Source of the DNA: Aureimonas sp. Leaf427
Lineage (GTDB): Bacteria; Pseudomonadota; Alphaproteobacteria; Rhizobiales; Rhizobiaceae
DNA: 64,000 nucleotides
NCBI RefSeq assembly: GCF_001425485.1
Contig: NZ_LMQW01000001.1
Location: 347,016 to 411,015, forward strand
Direction: 5' to 3'
The notes beneath the pieces are model-generated. The model did not search any database, had not been told where the DNA came from, and worked only from the letters and a program-made list of their open reading frames with translations. A program made the position numbers and the translations under genes. The stretch's first letter is position 1, and every line of letters starts with the position of its first letter. Positions 29,550 to 37,901 of this stretch are shown piece by piece.

Positions 29550-30320
29550 ATGCTGACATCCTTGAAGGGCCGGACCGCCATCGTCACCGGCGGCAGCCGT
29601 GGCATCGGGAAGGGGATCGCCGCCTGCTTCGCGCGAGCCGGCATCAAGGTCCTGGTCGTCTCGCGCTCGCAGGGCGAGGCCGAAGCGGTGGCGGCCTCCA
29701 TCGGCGGCGAGGCGGCGGGCTTTGCGGCCGACGTGTCGCGCGGCGCCGATTGCGAGGCCATGGCGGCCTTCGCGGTGGAGCGGTTCGGCGGGATCGACAT
29801 TCTCTGCGCCAATGCCGGCATCTTCCCCGCCGCCAAGATCGGCGAGATGACCGAGACGGACTTCGACCACGTCCTCGGAACGAACCTGCGCTCGACCTTC
29901 CTCAGCGTGAAGGCGGTGCTGCGTGCCATGGAGGCGGCCGGACGGGGCCGCATCGTCATCACGTCCTCGATCACGGGGCCGATCACCGGCTATCCCGGCT
30001 GGTCGCATTACGGAGCGAGCAAGGCCGGGCAGCTCGGCTTCATGCGCACGGCCGCGATCGAGCTTGCACCCAAGCGCATCACCGTCAATGCCGTGATGCC
30101 CGGCAATATCGCGACGGAGGGGCTGGACGGCATGGGCGCCGACTATATCGGGAAGATGGAGAGCTCGATCCCGATGCGCCGGCTCGGCGGCGTCGAGGAC
30201 ATCGCCAATGCCGCGCTCTTCTTCGCCTCCGACGAGGCCGCCTACATCACAGGCCAGGGCCTCGTCGTGGACGGCGGCCAGATCCTGCCGGAATCGCTCG
30301 GGGCCCTCGAGGCCATGTAG
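29550..30320 (+). CDS. SDR-family NAD(P)-dependent oxidoreductase
   Basis: A 256-residue classical short-chain dehydrogenase. The cofactor motif is [12 protein letters not shown], then CANAG, the catalytic Ser in ITSSITG, and YGASK (Tyr/Lys). It acts on an alcohol, ketone or aldehyde unknown here. The ATG at 29550 has AGGAG about 7 bp upstream. It is divergent from the importer operon, suggesting it processes the imported compound or its product. Confidence 0.92.
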   Translation: MLTSLKGRTAIVTGGSRGIGKGIAACFARAGIKVLVVSRSQGEAEAVAASIGGEAAGFAADVSRGADCEAMAAFAVERFGGIDILCANAGIFPAAKIGEMTETDFDHVLGTNLRSTFLSVKAVLRAMEAAGRGRIVITSSITGPITGYPGWSHYGASKAGQLGFMRTAAIELAPKRITVNAVMPGNIATEGLDGMGADYIGKMESSIPMRRLGGVEDIANAALFFASDEAAYITGQGLVVDGGQILPESLGALEAM

Positions 30321-30373
30321 GCGACCGGCCCGAAGGCTCCGCCGCCCTCCCCGCGAGGCGGAGGCGGAGCCAT

Positions 30374-30476
30374 TCGAGTTTGTCAGGAATAATCGGGAAC
30401 GGTTATTCCGAAGAGACAAACGACGAGAAAGGAATCGAGAGCCTGTCTGGTTCAGTATGAACCTGACGGACTCTAG
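30374..30476. repeat. Double-hairpin dispersed repeat, copy 1
   Basis: About 104 bp, closely matching the repeat at 60957-61061. Hairpin 1 has GTTTGTC at 30378-30384 pairing with GACAAAC at 30415-30421 and an inner stem GGAATAA/TTATTCC. Hairpin 2 centres on GGTTCA-GTA-TGAACC. The element lies between the ends of the SDR gene and the PLP-enzyme gene, where it may also act as a transcription stop. Confidence 0.85.
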
Positions 30477-30484
30477 GAACCCCA

Positions 30485-31822
30485 TCAGCGCGTGCCGGTC
30501 GCCTCGTCCAGCGCGGCCTGGAAGCTCTCGACGAAGATGCCGGCATGCTCCTCGCCGAAGCAGAGCGGCGGCCGGATCTTCAGCGTGTTGCCGTAGAGCC
30601 CGGCGGCGCCGATGAGGATGCCGCGGGTCTTCAGGCCGTTGATCAGGCGGCTGCACAGCGCGGGGTCGGGCTCGCCGCTCTCGGGCTCCACGAGGTCCAG
30701 CCCGATGAAGAGCCCCGCGCCGCGCACGGCGCCGATCGTGGCATGGCGGCCCGCGAGGTCGCAAAGCCCCGCCTTGAACGAAGCCCCGACGCGGCCCGCA
30801 TTCTCCACGAGCCCCTCGTCCCGGATCACGTCGAGAACGGCGAGCCCCGCCGCGGCTGCGACCGGATTGCCGCCGAACGTGTTGAAATAGCCGGTTTCCT
30901 CGCAGAAGCGCCGGAGCAGATCCGGCCGCGTGACGACCCCGCCCATGGGAAAGCCGTTGCCCATCGGCTTGCCCATGGTCACGATGTCCGGGACGATCCC
31001 GTGGCGCTCGAAGCCCCAGAGCCCCGCGCCCGTCCGCCCGAAGCCCGGTTGCACCTCGTCGGCGATGAAGAGGCCGCCGGCGGCCTTCGTGACCGCGAGC
31101 GCGGATGCCAGGAAACCCGGCGGATCGGCATGGATGCCATCGCTGGAGAAGATCGTGTCGACGACGAGGCCGGCAAAGCCGATGCCGTCTCGCGCGAGAT
31201 CGGCGATGGCCTGCGTCAGGTCCGCGGCGAACCGCTCCCCGACATCGCCGCCGCTGGCGATATCCGGCGCTGGAATAGCGCGGACATGGGGCGCGAGACC
31301 ACCCCGGCGGAGGGCGGAGGGCGAGATCTCGGTGACGGCCGCCGTGTTGCCGTGATAGGCGGCGGCCGTCACGACGAAGCCGGAACGACCGGTCGCGATC
31401 CTCGCGATCCGCAACGCCAGATCGTTGCTTTCGCTGCCCGTGCAGGTCAGCGCCACGTTCGTCAGCGGGGCGGGAAAGCTGGCCAGAAGCCGGTCGGCAT
31501 AGGTCTCCACGACGCCGTTGAGATATCGCGTGTGGATGTTCAGCTCGGCGGCCTGCCGGGCCATGGCCTCGACGACCCTCGGATGGCAGTGCCCGACGGA
31601 GGGCACGTTGTTGTAGACGTCGAGATAGCGCCGCCCCTTCGCGTCGAAGAGATGGACGCCGCGCCCGCGGACCATCTCGATCGGCTCTTCGTAGAAGAGG
31701 ACGGACGCCGCGCCGAAGGCGGCCACGCGCCGCGCGACGCGGCGGGCCATCGCCTCGTCGGACGGCGGGGCGCCGCCCGCATCGAAGCGGTTCATCATCA
31801 GGATTTCGCGAACGTTGCTCAT
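30485..31822 (-). CDS. Class-III PLP enzyme resembling phosphoethanolamine/phosphohydroxylysine phospho-lyases
   Basis: A 445-residue fold-type I PLP enzyme. The N-terminal region VLFYEEPIEMVRG, then RRYLDVYNNVPSVGHCHP and HTRYLNGVVETYADRL, resembles the AGXT2L phospho-lyase group more than ordinary omega-transaminases. The PLP Lys is in TMGKPMGNGFPMGG and the phosphate loop includes YFNTFGGNPV. Known members eliminate ammonia and phosphate from O-phosphorylated amino alcohols. Its ATG overlaps the stop of the kinase gene (ATGA), which suggests that kinase makes its substrate. An ordinary aminotransferase remains the alternative. Confidence 0.85.
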   Translation of the reverse strand: MSNVREILMMNRFDAGGAPPSDEAMARRVARRVAAFGAASVLFYEEPIEMVRGRGVHLFDAKGRRYLDVYNNVPSVGHCHPRVVEAMARQAAELNIHTRYLNGVVETYADRLLASFPAPLTNVALTCTGSESNDLALRIARIATGRSGFVVTAAAYHGNTAAVTEISPSALRRGGLAPHVRAIPAPDIASGGDVGERFAADLTQAIADLARDGIGFAGLVVDTIFSSDGIHADPPGFLASALAVTKAAGGLFIADEVQPGFGRTGAGLWGFERHGIVPDIVTMGKPMGNGFPMGGVVTRPDLLRRFCEETGYFNTFGGNPVAAAAGLAVLDVIRDEGLVENAGRVGASFKAGLCDLAGRHATIGAVRGAGLFIGLDLVEPESGEPDPALCSRLINGLKTRGILIGAAGLYGNTLKIRPPLCFGEEHAGIFVESFQAALDEATGTR

Positions 31823-32841
31823 GCCGCGCGCACGCCCGCTTCATCGGCCCCCACGCTGGCGCCCGCATCGTCCATATAGGCCCGGGCAAGATCGACCGTT
31901 CCCCGGCTGAAGGCCGGTCCGAGCGCGAGCGCCGTCGGGGTCTCGGCATGCGAGGCGATCCAGGCGGTGAGCTGCATCCGGCGCAGCATGACGAACATCG
32001 GCAGAAGCCGCGCCTGCTCCTCGGGAAAGGGCGAGACGCGCGCATAGCCTTCGAGCCAGGCCTGGCGCAGCGCCGGGACGATGGGCTCGTGCTCGATGAA
32101 GCTGATGGAGGCGGCAAAGTCGTAGCCGAACCAGGAGAGGCCGCAATCGTCGAAATCGATGACGCCGAGCCTGTCTCCCTCGACCAGGAGATTGGCGGCG
32201 CGCATGTCGCAATGGACGAGCCCGAACCGGTCCCCGCCCTGTCCGGCCGCCCGGCATTCAGCCTCCAGCCGCACCTGCAGCCGCTCGAGCAGGGCAAGCC
32301 CCTCGCCGTCCAGACCAGGGGCCGCGCGCCAGTCGCCCCAATAGGCGTCGCGGCCGAGGATCGTCTCGAAATCCCAGCGCTTGCGCACGAAGTCGGCCGG
32401 GCGCGTCCAGCGCCGTGCGTGGTCGTGGAGACGGGCGGAGATCTCGCCGAGATGGCGATACCAGTGCGGCAGGTCGCTCGTGGCCTCCGGCTCGCGGCCG
32501 CTCATGTGCTCGAAGGCGACGGCATACCGGGCGGAAGGCCCGTCCATGAAGCGGACGAGCAGTTCTCCATCCTCGGCCCGCAGCGGGCGCGGCGTCTCGA
32601 CGACCCCATCCCGGCGCAGGGCCTCGATCCAGGAAAGCTCGGACCGGATCTCGGCTTCCGAGTGATAGCCCGGCCGGTGAACGCGCAGGACGACCCGCCG
32701 CCCGCCCTCCTCGGCCAGGAAGGTCGCGTTCTCCGAGATGGTCAGAAGCCGCAAGTCTCCGTCCGAGGAGAGTTTCCAAGCCGGCAGCACCGCCCGAAGG
32801 CTCCGCTCCAACCGCTCCAGAAGCGAGTTCTCGTACAGCAT
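31819..32841 (-). CDS. APH-family small-molecule kinase
   Basis: A 340-residue kinase of the aminoglycoside/choline/homoserine kinase fold. The catalytic loop is GLVHCDMRAANLL and the metal-binding Asp is in VIDFDDCGLSWFGYD. Relatives phosphorylate hydroxyl groups of amino alcohols, including hydroxylysine and ethanolamine. The ATG at 32841 was preferred to a TTG 30 bp upstream. It is first in a two-gene operon with the phospho-lyase-like enzyme, so it likely phosphorylates an amino alcohol that the partner then cleaves. Confidence 0.85.
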   Translation of the reverse strand: MLYENSLLERLERSLRAVLPAWKLSSDGDLRLLTISENATFLAEEGGRRVVLRVHRPGYHSEAEIRSELSWIEALRRDGVVETPRPLRAEDGELLVRFMDGPSARYAVAFEHMSGREPEATSDLPHWYRHLGEISARLHDHARRWTRPADFVRKRWDFETILGRDAYWGDWRAAPGLDGEGLALLERLQVRLEAECRAAGQGGDRFGLVHCDMRAANLLVEGDRLGVIDFDDCGLSWFGYDFAASISFIEHEPIVPALRQAWLEGYARVSPFPEEQARLLPMFVMLRRMQLTAWIASHAETPTALALGPAFSRGTVDLARAYMDDAGASVGADEAGVRAA

Positions 32842-32883
32842 GCCCAGACCCACCGGTTTTCCGTCAGGCAAGGCAACACCGGA

Positions 32884-32902
32884 ATTGTTGGGATTGCAAC
32901 AT
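32884..32902. promoter_or_regulatory. Half-site pair upstream of the kinase operon, matching the SBP/SDR site
   Basis: TTGCAACAT at 32894-32902 is identical to the half-site at 29442-29450 and faces an imperfect mate (TTGTTGGGA). It lies about 45 bp before the kinase start codon and probably binds the same regulator. Confidence 0.45.
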
Positions 32903-32946
32903 TTAAAGCCGCAGACCCCCGTCGAAGACGACTATCCGGCGCGGAC

Positions 32947-34206
32947 TCAGCTCGATGCCCGCGGAACATCCTGTGCGCTCAGCGTCGCCTGGAGCAGCGT
33001 TTCGGCTCCGGCGATGCAGAAGCGGGGCTCGACGAACTCGGCTTCGTTGTGGCTGATTCCGTCGCGGCAGGGCACGAAGATCATGGCGCTGGGGGCGATG
33101 CGGGCGAGGAAGAGGGCGTCGTGGAAGGCGCCGGAGACGAGGCGCGTCGCGGCATGGCCGGCGTCCCGCGCTGCGGCCTCGACAAGCGCCGTCATCTCAG
33201 GGGGAAAGGCCGCGGGAGCCATGTCGAAGACGATGCGCAGCTCGGCCTCGCAGCGCGCCTTCGCGGCCTCGGCCTCGACGACGGCCCGCACCTCGCGCTC
33301 GATGGCGTCGAGCGCGCCGGCATCGGGATGGCGCAGATCCAGGGTGAAGGCGACCCGTTCGGGCACGGCGTTGATCGAGCCCGGCTCGGCGTGGATGCGC
33401 CCGACCGTCAGCCGCGCCGCCGCGTCGCCGGCCATGACGCCGGCAAGCGCATGGAGCGCGGCGGCGGCGGCGGCCATCGGGTCGCGGCGATAGGCGGGCG
33501 GCGTCGTGCCGGCATGGGCGGCCGCGCCCGTCAGCACCGCCTCCAGCCAGCGCGTGCCCTGGATGCCGGTAACAGTGCCGATGGCGATGTCCTCGCGCTC
33601 GAGCACCGGCCCCTGCTCGATGTGAAGCTCGATATAGGCCGCGATCGGCCCGCCGAGCGGGCGGAACGGCACGCCGGAAAGGGCGCCGAGCGTGGCCGCC
33701 AGTTCGTCGCCGAACCGCGCGCCGTCGGCGCCGAGGATGTTCGTCCACCCGGCCGGGATCTCGCCGGCGGAAAAGGCCTGCGATCCCATGCAGCCCGGCA
33801 GGAAGCGGCTGCCCTCCTCGTTCGTCCAGACGGCGAGTTCCACGGCGCGGGGCGACGTCACCCCGGCATCCTCCAGCGCTTCCAGAACCTCGAAGCCGGC
33901 GAGAACCCCGAGCGCCCCGTCGAAGCGCCCGCCGGTCGGCTGCGTGTCGAGATGGCTGCCGAGGAGGAGCGGCGGCAGTGCGGCATCCGTGCCGGCGCGC
34001 CGCAGGAAGAGGTTGGCGCAGGCGTCCTGCTCCACGAGAAAGCCGCGCGCCTGCCCGAGCGAGGCCAGAAGCGCGCGCGCCTCGCGGTCGCCTTCCGTCA
34101 GGGCCTGCCGGTTCACGCCGCCCCGCGCCGTCGCGCCGATGGCGGCGAAGGCATCGAGGCGGGCAAGGAGCCGATCGGGATCGATGCGCGGGATCTGCGC
34201 CGTCAC
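32947..34206 (-). CDS. M20-family Zn amidohydrolase (allantoate/ureidoglycolate/N-carbamoyl amino acid type)
   Basis: A 419-residue binuclear-zinc hydrolase. Metal-site segments are LLLGSHLDTQPTGGRFDGALG and WTNEEGSRFLPGCMGS; the dimerisation/catalytic segment is ELHIEQGPVLE. The GTG start at 34206 overlaps the BtpA-like stop (GTGA), giving coupling with that gene. Known relatives hydrolyse N-carbamoyl or ureido groups. It is the last gene of the sugar operon, an odd place for a nitrogen-releasing enzyme, so the substrate may carry an amide or carbamoyl group. Confidence 0.88.
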   Translation of the reverse strand: MTAQIPRIDPDRLLARLDAFAAIGATARGGVNRQALTEGDREARALLASLGQARGFLVEQDACANLFLRRAGTDAALPPLLLGSHLDTQPTGGRFDGALGVLAGFEVLEALEDAGVTSPRAVELAVWTNEEGSRFLPGCMGSQAFSAGEIPAGWTNILGADGARFGDELAATLGALSGVPFRPLGGPIAAYIELHIEQGPVLEREDIAIGTVTGIQGTRWLEAVLTGAAAHAGTTPPAYRRDPMAAAAAALHALAGVMAGDAAARLTVGRIHAEPGSINAVPERVAFTLDLRHPDAGALDAIEREVRAVVEAEAAKARCEAELRIVFDMAPAAFPPEMTALVEAAARDAGHAATRLVSGAFHDALFLARIAPSAMIFVPCRDGISHNEAEFVEPRFCIAGAETLLQATLSAQDVPRASS

Positions 34207-35039
34207 CGATGGAGACCCGCGATGAAGCGCTTGACGCGCTCGGGCTCGACCGGGTTCCACCAGACGCCGTCCACCTTCAGGGAACTCGCCACGATCACGC
34301 CGTCGACGATGTCGAGAATGTCGCCGGCATTCTCGGGCGTCACGCCGCTGCCCACCAGCGTCGGCAGGCCCGACGCTTCCTTGATCATGCGGATGTAGCT
34401 CAGATCCGCCGCATGGCCGGTGCGCTGGCCGGTGGCGATCACCGCGTCGGCGTCGAAGAAGACGAGATCCTTCACCTGCTCCTCGACCGGCCGGTCGGCG
34501 ACGATCGCATGCGCCCCGTGCTTCACATGGGCGTCGGCGAAGATGCGAATGCCTTTGGCGCGGAGTCTGGCGCGGTAGCGCAGCGCGCGGGCCGCCTCGC
34601 CCTCGATGAAGCCCTCGTTGGCGACATAGGCATTGGCCCATTGGTTCACGCGAACGAAGGCCGCGCCCGAGGCGCTGGCGATGGCGAGCGCGGGAATGGC
34701 AGCATTGGCGAGGACGTTGATGCCGATCGGCCGGCCGAGCTCGCGCCGTATCCGGTCGGCGACGACGCTCATGTGAGCGGACGTCTCCGGCCCGATATCG
34801 TCGGGCTTGGAAAACGGCACGTCGCCGTGGTTCTCGACGATGACGCCGTCGCAGCCGTTGGCGAGATAGGCGCGCGCGTCGTCGAGGCCCCGTGCGTAGA
34901 TGGCCTCCACCGCCTCGGCGTCGAAGCGCGGGGCGCCCGGCAGGGGCAGGAGATGGACGACGCCGATGATCGCCTTCGTCCGGCCGAAGATCGAGGTGAT
35001 GGCGTCGCCGGCGACCTGGCCGATGGGTTGCGTGCTCAT
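34203..35039 (-). CDS. BtpA/SgcQ family TIM-barrel protein
   Basis: A 278-residue protein of the BtpA/SgcQ family, of unclear biochemical role. Visible are AIIGVVHLLPLPGAP at the start, CDGVIVENHGDVPF, and DAVIATGQRTGHAADL and LPTLVGSGVTPENAGDILD, which look like a phosphate-binding TIM barrel. In enteric genomes SgcQ sits in a sugar-phosphate operon, consistent with the present neighbours. It overlaps the PfkB kinase gene by 4 bp (ATGA). No photosynthetic function is implied by the BtpA name. Confidence 0.88.
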   Translation of the reverse strand: MSTQPIGQVAGDAITSIFGRTKAIIGVVHLLPLPGAPRFDAEAVEAIYARGLDDARAYLANGCDGVIVENHGDVPFSKPDDIGPETSAHMSVVADRIRRELGRPIGINVLANAAIPALAIASASGAAFVRVNQWANAYVANEGFIEGEAARALRYRARLRAKGIRIFADAHVKHGAHAIVADRPVEEQVKDLVFFDADAVIATGQRTGHAADLSYIRMIKEASGLPTLVGSGVTPENAGDILDIVDGVIVASSLKVDGVWWNPVEPERVKRFIAGLHR

Positions 35040-35983
35040 GAGCGATCTTTCGGTGTCGATGGGAAAAGGACCGCGATCTCGGCGGGTGTCGGACAGGCGG
35101 CGAGCGTGCCCGGCCGCGTCACCGCGATCCCGGCGGCGGCGATGGCGGCGGCGAGCGCCGGCCCGGATGCCTCGCCCTGCGCGAGAAGGCCGGTGAAGAC
35201 GCCGCAGAGAACGTCGCCCGCACCGCTCGTATCGAGCGGCGTGACGGCGGCGGCGGGAAAGCGGCGAACGCCGTTCCCACCCGCCATCAGCGCGCCGCCC
35301 GCGCCGAGGCTGACGACGACATGGACGGCACCGCGGCCCAGAAGTCGGCGCGCGGCCTCGCCGGGATCGCGCGCGCCGGTCAGCGTCTCGGCCTCCCCGG
35401 CATTCACGACGAGCCAGTCGACGTCGCCGAAGTGCCAGTCGTCGCTTTCGCCGAGGGGGCTGGCGTTCAGAATCGTGACCGCCCCCCGATGCCGCGCGAA
35501 GGCGAGGCAGCGGTGGGAGACGGCCAGCGGAAGATTGCCCTGCATCAGCAGGAGATCGCCGCCGCGAAGACGCGACGCCAGACGAGGCGCCCCTGGAGCA
35601 TCTGCGAGCGGATCGAAGCCCCGCGCGCGCTCGACGAGGCTGACGATCGCGTTCTCGCCGCCGGCCTCGACGAGAATGACGGAGCGGTCGCTCGCGCCCT
35701 CCGCCTCGATGAGCCCGTCCAGATTCAGCCCCTCGGCGGCGAGACGGTCGCGGATCGTCGCGGCCGCCTCGTCCGAGCCGACCGCGCCGTGGAAGGCGAC
35801 GGGCGCGCCGGTCCGCGCGGCGGCGGCCGCCTGGTTGGCGCCCTTGCCGCCGAGCCCCTGCCCGCCGCCCGCAGCGTTCAGCGTCTCGCCCGGCATCGGC
35901 AGCCGGGCGAGGCGGAACGTCGTGTCGAGGGCCGCATTGCCGACGACGTGAACGACGGGGGTCGAGGGGCCGGGGCCTGCCAT
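35036..35983 (-). CDS. PfkB/ribokinase-family carbohydrate kinase
   Basis: A 315-residue sugar kinase. The N-terminal segment VVGNAALDTTFRLARLPMPGE and the GQGLGGKGANQAAAAAR motif match signature 1. The second signature is DTSGAGDVLCGVFTGLLA with the catalytic Asp. The ATG at 35983 was chosen because upstream residues in frame overlap the preceding gene's stop region. It probably phosphorylates the imported sugar or a breakdown product. Confidence 0.92.
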   Translation of the reverse strand: MAGPGPSTPVVHVVGNAALDTTFRLARLPMPGETLNAAGGGQGLGGKGANQAAAAARTGAPVAFHGAVGSDEAAATIRDRLAAEGLNLDGLIEAEGASDRSVILVEAGGENAIVSLVERARGFDPLADAPGAPRLASRLRGGDLLLMQGNLPLAVSHRCLAFARHRGAVTILNASPLGESDDWHFGDVDWLVVNAGEAETLTGARDPGEAARRLLGRGAVHVVVSLGAGGALMAGGNGVRRFPAAAVTPLDTSGAGDVLCGVFTGLLAQGEASGPALAAAIAAAGIAVTRPGTLAACPTPAEIAVLFPSTPKDRS

Positions 35984-35987
35984 TCGG

Positions 35988-36758
35988 TCAGTCCTTGGCG
36001 ATGGACCAGGCGAGCATGGCGGCGAAGAGCTTGGCATAGCCTTCCCAGGCGATGAAGCCGGAGGGCAGCCAGTGCGGCCCGACATCGGAGGTCCAGACGA
36101 CGGAGCGGCCCTTGCCGTAGGTGCCGGTGACGAGGAGCGGCTGCGAGCCGTATTCGCCGGAAACGGTGGCCAGAACCTCCGCGCCCGGCTTCAGCTCGAC
36201 CTCGTTATAGCCGAGCAGCACCGGCCATTCGGTTCCGAGCCCCTGAAGGATCGGATGCGCCGCGTCGCCCGTCACCTCCGGCGTGAAGCCCTCCGGCACC
36301 TCGACGCGGTCGTCGAAGCGAAAGCAGGTCACGGGCAGCACGTCCTCGACCGGGGTGCGGGCATAGCGCGCGCCGCCGTTGATCCCCTGGAACGAGTAGT
36401 AGCCGCCGAACATCAGGAGGGCGCCGCCTTCCTCGACATACTGGCGCAGCAGCTTCAGCCGGTTCGGCGTCGTCTTGGAGTGAATCCAGGTATCGGGATG
36501 GAGAAGCAGCGTGTTGGCGCCGATGTCGGACAGGATCACCGCGTCATAGGCGCGGAGCGCCTCGATCGTCTGCGGAAAGTCGCGCTGCGCCTGATGGGCC
36601 GGCATGAACTCGATGTCGAACGGGCTGTCCTTCAGCGCCTTCAGAAGCTCGTCGGCGCCCTGGTGATAGGTGACGGTCGGAAACTGGTCGAAGCCCTTGA
36701 TGTGCGTCGCGGTGGACACCCAGGATTCGCCGGCGAGAAGCACCTTGGATCGGGACAT
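35988..36758 (-). CDS. ThuA-like / class-I glutamine-amidotransferase-like protein
   Basis: A 256-residue protein similar to the putative glutamine amidotransferase family (PF07090-like). It has VLLAGESWVSTATHIKGFDQF at the start, LSDIGANTLLLHPD, LMFGGYYSFQGINGGARY, and VVWTSDVGPHWLP. I do not see a convincing Cys nucleophile in the usual GCxG elbow, so true amidotransferase activity is doubtful. ThuA-type relatives occur in sugar-catabolism operons. It is encoded 4 bp upstream of the PfkB kinase gene. Confidence 0.8.
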   Translation of the reverse strand: MSRSKVLLAGESWVSTATHIKGFDQFPTVTYHQGADELLKALKDSPFDIEFMPAHQAQRDFPQTIEALRAYDAVILSDIGANTLLLHPDTWIHSKTTPNRLKLLRQYVEEGGALLMFGGYYSFQGINGGARYARTPVEDVLPVTCFRFDDRVEVPEGFTPEVTGDAAHPILQGLGTEWPVLLGYNEVELKPGAEVLATVSGEYGSQPLLVTGTYGKGRSVVWTSDVGPHWLPSGFIAWEGYAKLFAAMLAWSIAKD

Positions 36759-36808
36759 GATGGTCGTTCCTTTGGGAAGGATGGGAGAGGTGGAAGGGAT
36801 GGAGATGT

Positions 36809-37897
36809 TCAGACGGCCGAAGAGAAGACGGCGCGCGGATTGTCCACGAGCATGCGGTCGATGACCGCCGCATCGAGGCCGTGGCGCATCAGTCGCGGCA
36901 CGAAATGCTTCAGGATGTAGCCATATCCGAAGCCGCCGAAGCGGGTCAGCATCATCTTGAGGAAGACGTCCTGGCTAAGGAGAAGCCGGTCCGCATGTCC
37001 GCTCTCGACGAGCGCGCGGATGGCGCGCGCGTTCTCCTCGTCGGAGGGAGACTGCGAGTCGGCATCGGCATAGTAGTAGTCCATGCCGATCATGTCGTAT
37101 TCCAGAAAGGCCCCGCGCTCGGCCAGCGCCCGCTGGTAGGGCAGGTCGTCATGGCTCGGATTCATGTGGCAGAGCACGGTGTGCCGGAGATCGGCGCCCT
37201 CGCCCTCCACGATGTCGAGCACCTCGTGGGCGAGGCGCTCCCACCCCGGCAGATGGATCGACAAGGGCACCCCCGTTCGCGCGGAGGCCCGGGCGGAGGC
37301 GCGCAGCGACTTGCGCTCCTCGGCGGTGAAGTCCTTCGAGACGCCGACCTCGCCGATGATGCCGGCGACGACGTCCGGCTTCTCGGCGGCGCCGCCGACG
37401 TCGTGGACGAGGAACTCCGTGACCTCGTCGACATCCATTCGCTTCAGCCAGTCGGGATGGGTGTGTTCGAGATAGAAGCCCGAGCCCATCACGATCTTCA
37501 GCCCGCTCATGCGCGAGATGCGTCCGAGCTTGGCCGGATCGCGGCCGATGCCGATATTGGTGGGGTCGACCACGGTGTGGCCGCCGAGCGCCTGGAAGAG
37601 CTTCAGCTCGGAGAGCGCCAGATCGCCGTCGGTGAGCGAGACGTTGTCGCGGTTGATATAGGGGTTCATCCGCAACTCGCCGATGATGCCCATATGCACG
37701 GGCTCCTCGGCGATGGCGCGCAGGTCCGGGTGGCACGGGCAGGACCAGGATTTCTCGCCGTCGATGAAGATGTGCTCGTGCATCAGCGTGATGCCGAGCT
37801 CGGCGACGGGGACGGGCCCCTGCACCGTCATCGCATGGCCCGTGGCGACGCCGATGCCGGCGGGCGCGGAAGCGGAGGGCTGGAAGTCGAGCGGCAT
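36809..37897 (-). CDS. Phosphotriesterase-like (PLL) amidohydrolase-superfamily protein
   Basis: A 362-residue TIM-barrel metal hydrolase. Predicted metal ligands are HEH in LMHEHIFIDG, an acid in GIIGEVGVSK in place of the bridging lysine, His in LSIHLPGWE and CHMNPSH, and Asp in LLSQDVFLK. PLL relatives with this bridging glutamate hydrolyse lactones or sugar phosphodiesters rather than organophosphates. It sits between the ABC permease and ThuA-like genes, suggesting a lactone or sugar-ester step in the pathway. Confidence 0.88.
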   Translation of the reverse strand: MPLDFQPSASAPAGIGVATGHAMTVQGPVPVAELGITLMHEHIFIDGEKSWSCPCHPDLRAIAEEPVHMGIIGELRMNPYINRDNVSLTDGDLALSELKLFQALGGHTVVDPTNIGIGRDPAKLGRISRMSGLKIVMGSGFYLEHTHPDWLKRMDVDEVTEFLVHDVGGAAEKPDVVAGIIGEVGVSKDFTAEERKSLRASARASARTGVPLSIHLPGWERLAHEVLDIVEGEGADLRHTVLCHMNPSHDDLPYQRALAERGAFLEYDMIGMDYYYADADSQSPSDEENARAIRALVESGHADRLLLSQDVFLKMMLTRFGGFGYGYILKHFVPRLMRHGLDAAVIDRMLVDNPRAVFSSAV

Positions 37898-37901
37898 CGG
37901 C

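Noticed and set aside
31948-34398. 816-residue plus-strand reading frame
   Set aside because: It covers the kinase and amidohydrolase genes in antisense and shows no domain; both opposite-strand genes are convincing.
34203-35039. Photosystem biogenesis role suggested by the BtpA name
   Set aside because: No photosynthesis genes are in the window; the family includes SgcQ of sugar operons, which fits the neighbours.
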